A stretch of 64,000 nt of DNA from AWTP1-13 sp963827545 (GTDB lineage: Bacteria > Pseudomonadota > Alphaproteobacteria > Rhizobiales > Hyphomicrobiaceae), in the NCBI GenBank assembly GCA_963827545.1, contig CAWHBI010000051.1, forward strand, positions 1 through 64,000, in the 5' to 3' direction. The translations under genes were made by a program, and so were the position numbers. The notes beneath the pieces were generated by a model, which had not been told where the DNA came from, ran no database searches, and worked only from the letters and a program-made list of their open reading frames with translations. Shown here piece by piece: positions 54,313 to 64,000 of this stretch. Each line of letters begins with the position of its first letter. Position 1 is the first letter of the stretch.

Positions 54313-54335
54313 ATCCCGGGCACAAGGCCCGGGAT
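54313..54335. repeat. short palindrome of the dispersed ATCCCGGGC type
   Basis: ATCCCGGGC / GCCCGGGAT with a 5-nt loop, in the 148-bp gap between the cysteine-synthase-family gene and alaX. Nearby TCATCCCGG and CCGGCCGGG runs suggest a degenerate larger repeat. May end the upstream transcript. Confidence 0.55.
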
Positions 54336-54367
54336 GACCGCGGTTTCTTCTTTTGCTGTCACAGCAC

Positions 54368-55417
54368 CTAAACCTTGTCCGGATCGACGAACATCTTCGG
54401 CAGGGGTGCTGGACTGGCGGCGAGCCACTCCGGCACCGGCAGGTTCTTGGATTTCAGGAATGCCGGATTGAACAGCCTGGATTGGTAGCGCGTGCCATAA
54501 TCGCACAGCAGCGTCACGATGGTGTGGCCCGGCCCCATCTCCTTGGCGAGCCGGATGGCGCCGGCGACATTCACCCCCGTCGAGCCGCCCATGCACAGCC
54601 CCTCCTCCTCCAGCAGCTGGAAGCAGATCGGCACCGATTCCGCGTCCGGGATCAGATAGGCGTGGTCGACCACGGCGCCTTCGATGTTCTTGGTGATGCG
54701 GCCCTGCCCGATGCCCTCGGTGATGGACGAGCCCTCCGCCTTGAGCACGCCGGTGGTGTAATAGCTGTGGAGCGCCGCGCCCGGCACGTCGGCCAGCGCG
54801 ATCTGGATGCCCTTGCGCTTGGCCTTGAGGCCGTCGGATACGCCGCCAAGCGTCCCCCCGGATCCCACTGCCGACACGAAGCCGTCCACCTTGCCTGCCG
54901 TATCGGCCCAGATCTCCTCCGCCGTCCCCTCGACGTGGGCCCGCCGGTTGGCGGTGTTGTCCCATTGGTTGGCCCAGATGGCACCGTTGGGCTCGGTCTC
55001 TCCGAGTTCGCGCGCCAGCCGTTCGGAGTAGTGCACATAGTTGTTGGGGTTCTTGTAGGGCACGGCCGGCACCTCGATCAGGTGGGCGCCGAGCAGGCGC
55101 AGCGCGTCCTTCTTCTCCTGGCTCTGAGTCTCGGGAATGACGATGACCGTGCGGAAGCCCAGCGCATTGCCGATTACGGCCAGGCCGATGCCGGTGTTGC
55201 CGGCGGTGCCCTCGACCACCGTGCCGCCGGGTCTCAGGGTGCCCCTCTTCACCGCATCCTGGATGATGAACAGCGCCGCCCGGTCCTTCACGGACTGGCC
55301 GGGGTTCATGAACTCGGCCTTGCCCAGGATGGTGCAGCCTGTCTGCTCAGAGGCGCGCTTCAGCTTGATCAGCGGCGTGCGGCCGACTGCGGCGGCCACG
55401 CCATCGGCAATGGTCAC
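54368..55417 (-). CDS. cysK: cysteine synthase A-family PLP enzyme
   Basis: A 349-residue PLP enzyme that makes cysteine from O-acetylserine and sulfide. GRTPLIKLKRASEQTGCTIL, PLP-Lys in EFMNPGQSVKDRAALF (about 44), phosphate-binding EGTAGNTGIG, GSGGTLGGVSDGLK, and the STGV loop (GGSTGVNVAGAI). PYKNPNNYVHYSERLARELG, an insertion before QWDNTANRRAH, matches the longer CysK-like subgroup known from Rhizobiales. GTG 55417 is used, with GGGGAGATC upstream. Its substrate could also be O-phosphoserine or cystathionine-related; assignment to cysteine synthase is by family. Confidence 0.87.
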   Translation of the reverse strand: MTIADGVAAAVGRTPLIKLKRASEQTGCTILGKAEFMNPGQSVKDRAALFIIQDAVKRGTLRPGGTVVEGTAGNTGIGLAVIGNALGFRTVIVIPETQSQEKKDALRLLGAHLIEVPAVPYKNPNNYVHYSERLARELGETEPNGAIWANQWDNTANRRAHVEGTAEEIWADTAGKVDGFVSAVGSGGTLGGVSDGLKAKRKGIQIALADVPGAALHSYYTTGVLKAEGSSITEGIGQGRITKNIEGAVVDHAYLIPDAESVPICFQLLEEEGLCMGGSTGVNVAGAIRLAKEMGPGHTIVTLLCDYGTRYQSRLFNPAFLKSKNLPVPEWLAASPAPLPKMFVDPDKV

Positions 55418-55660
55418 GAGGGCGATCTCCCCTGGATGTGTAGGTTTTGCGTCAACCCTAAATATGGGGGTGGGAGCGCGCAAGCGCATCGCCTGCGTGG
55501 CCTGAACAACGTGCACAGGGCCGAGCAGCCCCCCGCAGGCTGCGCGCTGGCGGACATCTTTTCAGGATTGATTTTGCGGGACCGTGCCCGATATATGTCC
55601 CCCCAGCCCCACAACGAGGCGCCGCGGCCGTTGGGGCGCCGGGCAGGCGGCGCGGGTTTG

Positions 55661-55745
55661 GCGGGCGTGGCGGAACTGGTAGACGCACTGGATTTAGGTT
55701 CCAGCGGCGCAAGTCGTGGGGGTTCGAATCCCTCCGCCCGCACCA
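55661..55745 (+). tRNA. tRNA-Leu (anticodon UAG)
   Basis: Complete cloverleaf: acceptor GCGGGCG pairs with CGCCCGC, anticodon stem CTGGA/TCCAG holds loop TTTAGGT (anticodon TAG), a short class II variable arm follows, T-arm GGGGGTTCGAATCCCTC is intact, discriminator A and CCA are encoded. It lies 73 bp ahead of tig, the usual alphaproteobacterial neighbour. Confidence 0.97.
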
Positions 55746-55818
55746 TTCCAAGCCTCCGAAAATCGTGCGGAAGCTGGCTAGCGTAAGGGTCGCAGTTGCG
55801 GCGAGCAGGGCAGAAGAG

Positions 55819-57327
55819 ATGCAAGTTACCGAGACGAGTTCCTCCGGCCTCAAGCGCGAGCTCAAGGTCATCGTCGCGCAAGGTGAGCTCAACGAGCGGT
55901 TCAGCGTGCGCCTCGACGAGGTCAAGGACCAGGTCCAGCTCAAGGGTTTCCGCAAGGGCAAGGTGCCCAAGGCGCATCTCTCCAAGCTCTACGGCCGCTC
56001 CGTGATGGCGGAGGTGGTGCAGCAGGCGGTGGAGGAAACCAGCCGCAAGGCCATCTCCGACCGCAACGAGCGGCCGGCGCACCAGCCCAACATCAACTTC
56101 GGCGAGGACAAGGACGAGATCGAGCGCGTGCTCACGGGCAAGGGCGACTTGGCCTACACCCTGTCGTTCGAGATCCTGCCCCAGATCACGATCACCGACC
56201 TTGCCGCGCTGAAGCTGGAGCGGGAGGTGGCGGACGTCACCGAGGAGGCCATCGACAAGGCCGTTGCCGATTTGGTGGAGCGCTCCGTCAAGCACGAGCC
56301 CGAGGCCGACCGGCTGGCAGGCAAGGGCGACCGGCTCACGATCGATTTTGTCGGCCGCATCGAGGGCAAGGAGTTCGAGGGCGGCAAAGGCGAGGACGTC
56401 CAGCTCGTCGTTGGCGAAGGTCAGTTCATTCCTGGCTTCGTCGAGGGCCTCGATGGTGCCAAGGCGGGTGAGGAACGCCTCGTCAAGGCGAAATTCCCCG
56501 AGGACTACCCGGGGCGGGAAGTGGCGGGCAAGGATGCCGAATTCACCATCCAGGTGAAGGAGGTCGCCAAGCCCGTCCGGCCTGAGGTCAACGACGAGTT
56601 CGCCAAGACGCTCGGTGCGCTGTCGCTGCCGAACCTGAGAGAGCTGGTGCGGGCCAAGATCGGCGGCGAGTATGCGGCCGTGGCGCGCATGAAGCTCAAG
56701 CGGCAGACGCTCGACGCGCTCGACAAGGCGCACGAGTTCACGTTGCCCGAAACGCTGGTGTCGGGCGAGTTCGAAGGGATTTGGCGGCGCTTCTCGCAAT
56801 CTCTTGAGGCCGAAGGCAAGACTATGGCCGACGCGGGCAAGCCCGAGGACGAGCTGAGGGCCGAGTACCGCAAGATTGCCGAGCGGCGCGTGCGCCTGGG
56901 CCTGGTGATCGGGGAGATCGGCGACAAGCAGAAAATCCAGGTGAGCCAGGACGAGCTCAAGCGCGCCCTGATCGAGCAGGCGCGCCGCTATCCGGGCCAG
57001 GAGCGCTTTGTCTACGAGCACTACGAGAAGAATCCGGCCGCCCTGGTGGAGCTGCGGGCGCCGATCTTTGAGGACAAGGTGGTGGATCACATCCTCGAGC
57101 AGGCCAAGCCGCTGGAAAAGAAGGTGACGGTTGAGGAGCTTCTCAAGCCGGTAGACGGCGAGATCGACGATGCTGCGCCAGCACACCACCATCACGACCA
57201 TGATCACCACGGTCATGACCACGACCATCACCACCACGACCATGGCCATGACCATGACCATCATGATCACGACCATGGGCATCACGACCATGGGCCCGGC
57301 CATCACCAGAGCGGTGACAAACGATAA
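55819..57327 (+). CDS. tig: trigger factor with histidine-rich C-terminal tail
   Basis: Ribosome-associated chaperone and prolyl isomerase, about 502 residues. Ribosome-binding loop GFRKGKVPK (about 43-51), PPIase domain (GKGDRLTIDFVGRIEGKEFE; VVGEGQFIPGFVEGLDGAK; about 165-250) and helical C-terminal arms. After residue about 455 the tail contains about 25 His and 10 Asp in 41 residues (HHHHDHDHHGHDHDHHHHDH and so on), ending GPGHHQSGDKR. Usual length is about 430-450, so this tail is an extra 45 residues. His-rich tails in SlyD and HypB bind nickel; a metal role here is inference. A GAAGAG-type site precedes ATG 55819. Confidence 0.95.
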   Translation: MQVTETSSSGLKRELKVIVAQGELNERFSVRLDEVKDQVQLKGFRKGKVPKAHLSKLYGRSVMAEVVQQAVEETSRKAISDRNERPAHQPNINFGEDKDEIERVLTGKGDLAYTLSFEILPQITITDLAALKLEREVADVTEEAIDKAVADLVERSVKHEPEADRLAGKGDRLTIDFVGRIEGKEFEGGKGEDVQLVVGEGQFIPGFVEGLDGAKAGEERLVKAKFPEDYPGREVAGKDAEFTIQVKEVAKPVRPEVNDEFAKTLGALSLPNLRELVRAKIGGEYAAVARMKLKRQTLDALDKAHEFTLPETLVSGEFEGIWRRFSQSLEAEGKTMADAGKPEDELRAEYRKIAERRVRLGLVIGEIGDKQKIQVSQDELKRALIEQARRYPGQERFVYEHYEKNPAALVELRAPIFEDKVVDHILEQAKPLEKKVTVEELLKPVDGEIDDAAPAHHHHDHDHHGHDHDHHHHDHGHDHDHHDHDHGHHDHGPGHHQSGDKR

Positions 57328-57402
57328 TCACGCTTGAACGCGCGACGATTCGACCCAATCTTGCATTGGCGACGTTGCTGCCAACGACCTGCAGGGGAAA
57401 AG

Positions 57403-58047
57403 ATGTCCAGCTCGATCCCGCCCACCAGCACCTTCTGGCCCACTGTCATCGAGCAGACCAACAGGGGTGAGCGCCCGTTCGATCTACCGTCCCGCATGCT
57501 GCAGGAACGGATTATTTTCGTGGTCGGCGCGATCGAAGACACGATGGCGTCCTCGATCTGCATGCAGCTCCTCTTCTTGGAGTCGGTGAACCACAAGAAA
57601 GAGATTGCCATGTACATCAACTCACCCGGCGGGGTTGTCACCGCTGGGATGGCGATCTACGACACCATGCAGTTCGTCCGCCCGCCCATCTCAACCCTAT
57701 GTATTGGTCAGGCGGCGTCCATGGGCTCCCTGCTGCTGTCTGCCGGCACGCCTGGTATGCGCTATGCGCTTACCAACGCACGCATCATGGTGCACCAGCC
57801 GTCCGGCGGCTTCTCAGGCCAAGCCAGTGACATCGAGCGGCACGCTGAAGACATCATAAAGATGAAACGGCGACTGAACGAAGTATATGCGAAGCACACG
57901 AAAAAGAGCTACGAGTTGATTGAAAAGACCCTCGATCGTGATTTCTTTATGACTGCCGAGCAGGCAAAGGAGTTTGGCCTCATCGATAAGGTGTTGGAGA
58001 AGAGAGACGATGCAGATGGTCTGCTTGCCGGGGGCAAGACATCCTAA
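57403..58047 (+). CDS. clpP: ATP-dependent Clp protease proteolytic subunit
   Basis: A 214-residue serine protease subunit forming two heptameric rings. Catalytic Ser in GQAASMGSLLLSAG (about 107), His in RIMVHQPSGGFSGQAS (about 132), Asp in the LDRDFFMTAEQA stretch (about 181). AGGGGAAAAG precedes ATG 57403; the in-frame upstream segment is not needed. Between tig and clpX, the classic order. Works with ClpX and ClpA to degrade SsrA-tagged and regulated proteins such as cell-cycle factors. Confidence 0.97.
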   Translation: MSSSIPPTSTFWPTVIEQTNRGERPFDLPSRMLQERIIFVVGAIEDTMASSICMQLLFLESVNHKKEIAMYINSPGGVVTAGMAIYDTMQFVRPPISTLCIGQAASMGSLLLSAGTPGMRYALTNARIMVHQPSGGFSGQASDIERHAEDIIKMKRRLNEVYAKHTKKSYELIEKTLDRDFFMTAEQAKEFGLIDKVLEKRDDADGLLAGGKTS

Positions 58048-58396
58048 AATAGGCTGAAATGACCGGGCGGCGCACAGTTTGGGCCTGCGGATGCAACCCG
58101 GCCCTTCATGTTGAGGGGCTGAACTGGGCCGCGAGCCAGGGTGTGGCGCTTTGGCGTGCACCTTGCACGCAGCGAGCCTGCGCGGCGCAGGTTGGGCATA
58201 GTGGCCTCTCCGAGACGCACGTGGTGGGCGTGACAAGAGAGATGTTAATCCAATCTTGATCCCGGCGCCGCTAGCATGCTCAGATTGGGCCCGACTGACC
58301 TGCGGCCGCGCACCAAACGCAGAAGTTGTGGGGCAGAGCGATCGGCCCCGCGGACGGGGTGATTGATCGTCAGGAAGGATGCGTCGAGAGAACCGG
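58048..58396. other. clpP-clpX intergenic region
   Basis: About 350 bp without a plausible gene. It separates clpP from clpX, so clpX likely has its own promoter here. I see no clear heat-shock sigma site; a good AGGAAGG sits at 58373-58379, immediately before an alternative ClpX start. Confidence 0.5.
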
Positions 58397-59647
<1,251 letters not shown>

Positions 59648-59988
59648 GGCGTTGGAGTCTTGAGCTTTGCAGTAGGGTGTGGGTGGGAGGAAACGGGTCG
59701 CAGGCGCAATTGCTGTGGATTGTTCGGTCACGTCGGTGGCCCTTGATCTGTGGCCGTTGAGCGACCATGTTTTCCTGTTAGTTCGAATGCCGACCGAAGC
59801 CGGCAGACCTGCCTGAACAGCCGTCGAGGCGGTGCTCGCGTGCATTGGTCGGCGCCCTTCCCGAAGCAAAGCGAGATGGCGCCGAGTGTTGCGCGGATGA
59901 GACGCTCGTGCCCTGTAACGTGCCAAGCCACTTGGCCAGACTAGGGTCGTGCCGTAAGCCCTGAAATGGCTCTAGAACGAGAACAGAC
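59648..59988. other. clpX-lon intergenic region
   Basis: About 340 bp with no recognisable gene. Expected to carry the lon promoter (often heat-shock sigma32 dependent), but no close CTTGAA...CCATATNA match was found by eye. Confidence 0.5.
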
Positions 59989-62406
<2,418 letters not shown>

Positions 62407-62411
62407 CGGTT

Positions 62412-62475
62412 GCCCGGCGGTGTCCTCGCCGGGCGGATAGCATCTTGACGGCGCAGGGTTTTGTGGCCCTGCGCC
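62412..62475 (+). terminator. double hairpin after lon
   Basis: First hairpin 62412-62434, GCCCGGCG / CGCCGGGC around GTGTCCT; second 62450-62475, GGCGCAGGG / CCCTGCGCC around TTTTGTGG. Both perfect. No long T-run follows, but position directly after the lon stop supports a transcript end. Confidence 0.6.
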
Positions 62476-62684
62476 GCCTGTTTCTGGCCCGGTGCGGGGG
62501 CTGCCGCAGGCCCGGATCCCCCAGCAAATTGGGGCGAATCCGCACAATTTCCGCTTGACGTGCGTACTCTTTGGGCGTTGTTTCCGCCTCGCCGCTGCAA
62601 CGCAGCGGTTTCCAGCCGGTTGGCCAGCGCCTGGAGCGCCCCTGCCCGCAGCCGACACTCTCCCGAGATACAAGGACGCAAAAG

Positions 62685-62958
62685 ATGAGCAAAAAGGATT
62701 TGATCGATGCCGTCGCAGCGGCGACCGAGCTGACCAAGGACAAGGCCGGTGTTGCGGTGGACGCTGTTATCGCTCACATCGAAGGCAGCATGAAGAAGGG
62801 CGAGGAAGTTCGCATTCCGGGCTTCGGCACCTTCAAGGTCGCCAACCGCGCCGCTCGCAAGGCGCGCAACCCGCAGACCGGCGTCGAGATGATGCTGAAG
62901 GCGTCGCGGGTTCCCAAGTTCCAGGCCTCCAAGAACTCTCAAGGACATGCTGAACTGA
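62685..62958 (+). CDS. hup: HU-family DNA-binding protein, +1 frameshift at the C-terminus
   Basis: A 90-residue HU protein when one extra T at 62937 is ignored: MSKKDLIDAVAAATELTKDK, then HIEGSMKKGEEVRIPGFGTF, RAARKARNPQTG with the DNA-binding arm ending at PKFQASKNLKDMLN (stop TGA 62956-62958). As written, the reading frame runs on for almost 80 unrelated residues to 63125. HU is highly conserved and near-essential, so the shift is almost certainly not biological. Location after lon matches other alphaproteobacteria (hupB/hup). Confidence 0.92.
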
Positions 62959-62980
62959 AGCTTATTTTCTTACTTTTTCG

Positions 62981-63013
62981 GGCGCGCCCGCGGGGAGCCG
63001 AGCGCGCCTTTCT
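62981..63013 (+). terminator. terminator-like hairpin after hup
   Basis: GGCGCGC (62981-62987) pairs with GCGCGCC (63002-63008), followed by TTTCTGTTT. Preceded by a T-rich stretch (CTTATTTTCTTACTTTTTC). Good candidate for rho-independent termination of hup. Confidence 0.65.
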
Positions 63014-63019
63014 GTTTGA

Positions 63020-63099
63020 GGGCAGTCGGCATTGGGCAATAGCCAATAGACACGGCGGTGCGTGCTTGACTACTGCCTATTGCCGACTGCCAATTGCCC
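63020..63099. repeat. imperfect inverted repeat upstream of the tRNA-Val fragment
   Basis: Left arm starts GGGCAGTCGGCATTGGGCAA and right arm ends CTATTGCCGACTGCC, then AATTGCCC. The arms share shuffled CAATAG/CTATTG and GTCGGCA/TGCCGAC blocks around CACGGCGGTGCGTG. It lies 5 bp from the truncated tRNA. Confidence 0.55.
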
Positions 63100-63104
63100 T
63101 GGAA

Positions 63105-63144
63105 GGGCGGTTAGCTCAGCGGTAGAGCGCTTCGTTTACACCGA
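63105..63144 (+). pseudogene. truncated tRNA-Val (anticodon UAC), 5' half only
   Basis: GGGCGGTTAGCTCAGCGGTA followed by GAGCGCTTCGTTTACACCGA is the 5' half of tRNA-Val up to the anticodon 3' stem (anticodon TAC at 63137-63139). After ACCGA the sequence turns to CACTCGCCGCTC, so the variable, T-arm and acceptor 3' strand are absent. In relatives a complete tRNA-Val normally follows hup; the break is the signature of an insertion or deletion at this tRNA. Confidence 0.85.
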
Positions 63145-63159
63145 CACTCGCCGCTCAAG

Positions 63160-63267
63160 CTAACCCCTTGTTTCGTCTAGGCGCCTTTCTCCGTATTGGA
63201 CTTGGTGGTGGTGGCGTTTGATGGCGGCCCGCAGCACGTCGAGTTCGCGGTTGATGGTGGTGGGCGG
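63160..63267 (-). pseudogene. fragment of a tyrosine-type site-specific integrase
   Basis: A 35-residue open stretch between stops reads PPTTINRELDVLRAAIK, the core-binding helix typical of phage-type tyrosine recombinases ((P/S)xTINRELxxLRxAxx). Upstream and downstream domain parts (including the catalytic R..HxxR..Y) are missing. It starts 16 bp after the broken tRNA-Val, the normal location of an integrase. Confidence 0.5.
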
Positions 63268-64000
63268 TCAGCGGTGTCGTCGCCGGCCAGCGGCCGAGGA
63301 TCAGGGCTGCCTTCGGCCTTAGTTCGCGCTAGTGCCGTCTGCCGGATGTCAGCTACCTACCCAGACGCCCGTTCCAAGACGACCAACGTGACAAGAAGGC
63401 CAGCCTCGAAGAAAGTGAAGCCCGCCATGACCGAGACAAGCAGGAGGGAGACGGGGTCCATGATCAGCCATCTGTGATTGCCGCGCGGGCCGAAAGGTAG
63501 GGAGCTGACGGGTTCCGTCCATCCCCGAACTGGGGGAGACTGAAAGCTCAGGGGGCACGCGACCCCGCCCATCTCACCTCTCAGCTTCACGAAGCGGACT
63601 GCAATCGGCAGGGGACGGCTCGCCGTCGTGCGTTTTACCGACTTACCCGGATGGTCAGAGCCAAGGGCGCTCTGGCATAAGATGACAGGCTCGACGCCCT
63701 CGCTGGAGCGGTCCCATACTGGACCGCCCATCGCTCGGGACACCCATAGGGCCGCCTTAGAGCACAAGGATCAAGTGCTCGAAGCTGAGCTGAAGAAGTC
63801 CCTGAACACGCCCTGGGTAACCGGGACACCCTCCACGTCAGGGCTTTCAGCTTAAGTAGGCGGATCATTAGTGGCAGGGTGCACTGAGCGTAGAACAGCA
63901 AGCAGCAAGGGAGGGCGCCGAGCCACGTCTTTCCGCGAGACGCTTGGCTGGAGTTATCTCAACTCTGACACCACTGTCACCCGAGATGGCCAAGCGCCTC
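63268..64000. other. accessory-looking stretch, no gene recognised
   Basis: About 730 bp of lower coding quality. On the minus strand near 63360-63461 a 34-residue hydrophobic peptide (MDPVSLLLVSVMAGFTFFEA...) may be a small membrane peptide; on the plus strand 63628-63855 an open frame has no recognised domain. It follows the tRNA/integrase break and is probably foreign or rearranged DNA. Confidence 0.4.

Noticed and set aside
54225..54360. Riboswitch ahead of alaX or after the cysteine synthase gene
   Set aside because: Only a short generic palindrome is visible and it lies downstream of, not upstream of, the nearest start codon in the sense of transcription for cysK.
55414..57306. 630-residue frame antisense to trigger factor
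   Set aside because: Mirror of tig codon bias; its start is Met/Val repeats created by the His/Asp codons of the tig tail.
62685..63125. HU with a genuine 55-residue C-terminal extension
   Set aside because: The extension starts exactly where a +1 base breaks the conserved KNLKDMLN end and then runs into the terminator and repeat region; a single-base error explains it better.
63105..63180. Complete tRNA-Val
   Set aside because: The T-arm and acceptor 3' strand cannot be found; pairing stops after the anticodon loop.

Overview
The window is GC-rich chromosomal DNA that reads like an alphaproteobacterium of the Hyphomicrobiales (Rhizobiales) type. The clues are the order tRNA-Leu / tig / clpP / clpX / lon / hup / tRNA-Val, folate-type trmFO, glnB-glnA with a sigma54-like promoter, and DUF2585 and DUF1134 (EipA) proteins. 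Several dispersed palindromic repeats are of the kind common in that order. This placement is inference from gene content; no 16S gene is present.

Layout. 0-9.8 kb: an HlyD/FtsX/LolD-type ABC exporter, a TetR regulator divergent from a SnoaL-like gene with paired operator-like repeats between them, two hydrolases, a secreted isochorismatase-like protein, a lone HicB, and several gene relics. 9.8-19.1 kb: glnA/glnB, the NAD(P)HX repair enzyme, a metallo-hydrolase, a quinone oxidoreductase and a complete SsuBCA/TauBCA-like ABC importer. 19.1-26 kb: an orphan ParA ATPase, an alpha/beta-hydrolase plus P450 pair, tartrate/malate-type dehydrogenase, a GIY-YIG protein flanked by palindromes, and a secreted TPR protein. 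26.1-27.4 kb: two truncated periplasmic binding proteins (TRAP DctP and Bug/TctC) facing each other. 27.4-37.2 kb: a pdxA / amidohydrolase / hydroxyacid dehydrogenase operon, an RND efflux pair and a second hydroxyacid dehydrogenase.

37.4-44.4 kb: threonine dehydratase fused translationally to an AceE/MdeB-type 2-oxoacid dehydrogenase E1, a decayed hicB / REP-transposase / hicA patch, a GST, a dihydrodipicolinate-synthase-family gene and a DUF2585 membrane protein. 44.5-51.1 kb: an EipA-like protein, DUF937, PsiF, RidA and caspase-like genes, a dense array of short hairpins, a toxin-antitoxin-like DUF6516/HTH pair with an operator palindrome, and tandem 118-bp palindromic repeats. 51.1-63 kb: trmFO, sseA, alaX, a cysteine-synthase-family gene, then the protein quality-control block (trigger factor with a histidine-rich tail, ClpP, ClpX, Lon, HU). 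The last kilobase holds a broken tRNA-Val and an integrase relic, consistent with an old integration site.

A recurring oddity: at least nine genes are interrupted by single-base shifts and every one is a +1 insertion (ten events), including one in the HU gene and two in sseA. The one-sided pattern looks more like insertion-type sequencing error than biological decay, so those genes are described as whole proteins with the shift noted. True relics (truncated, missing domains) are listed separately as pseudogenes.
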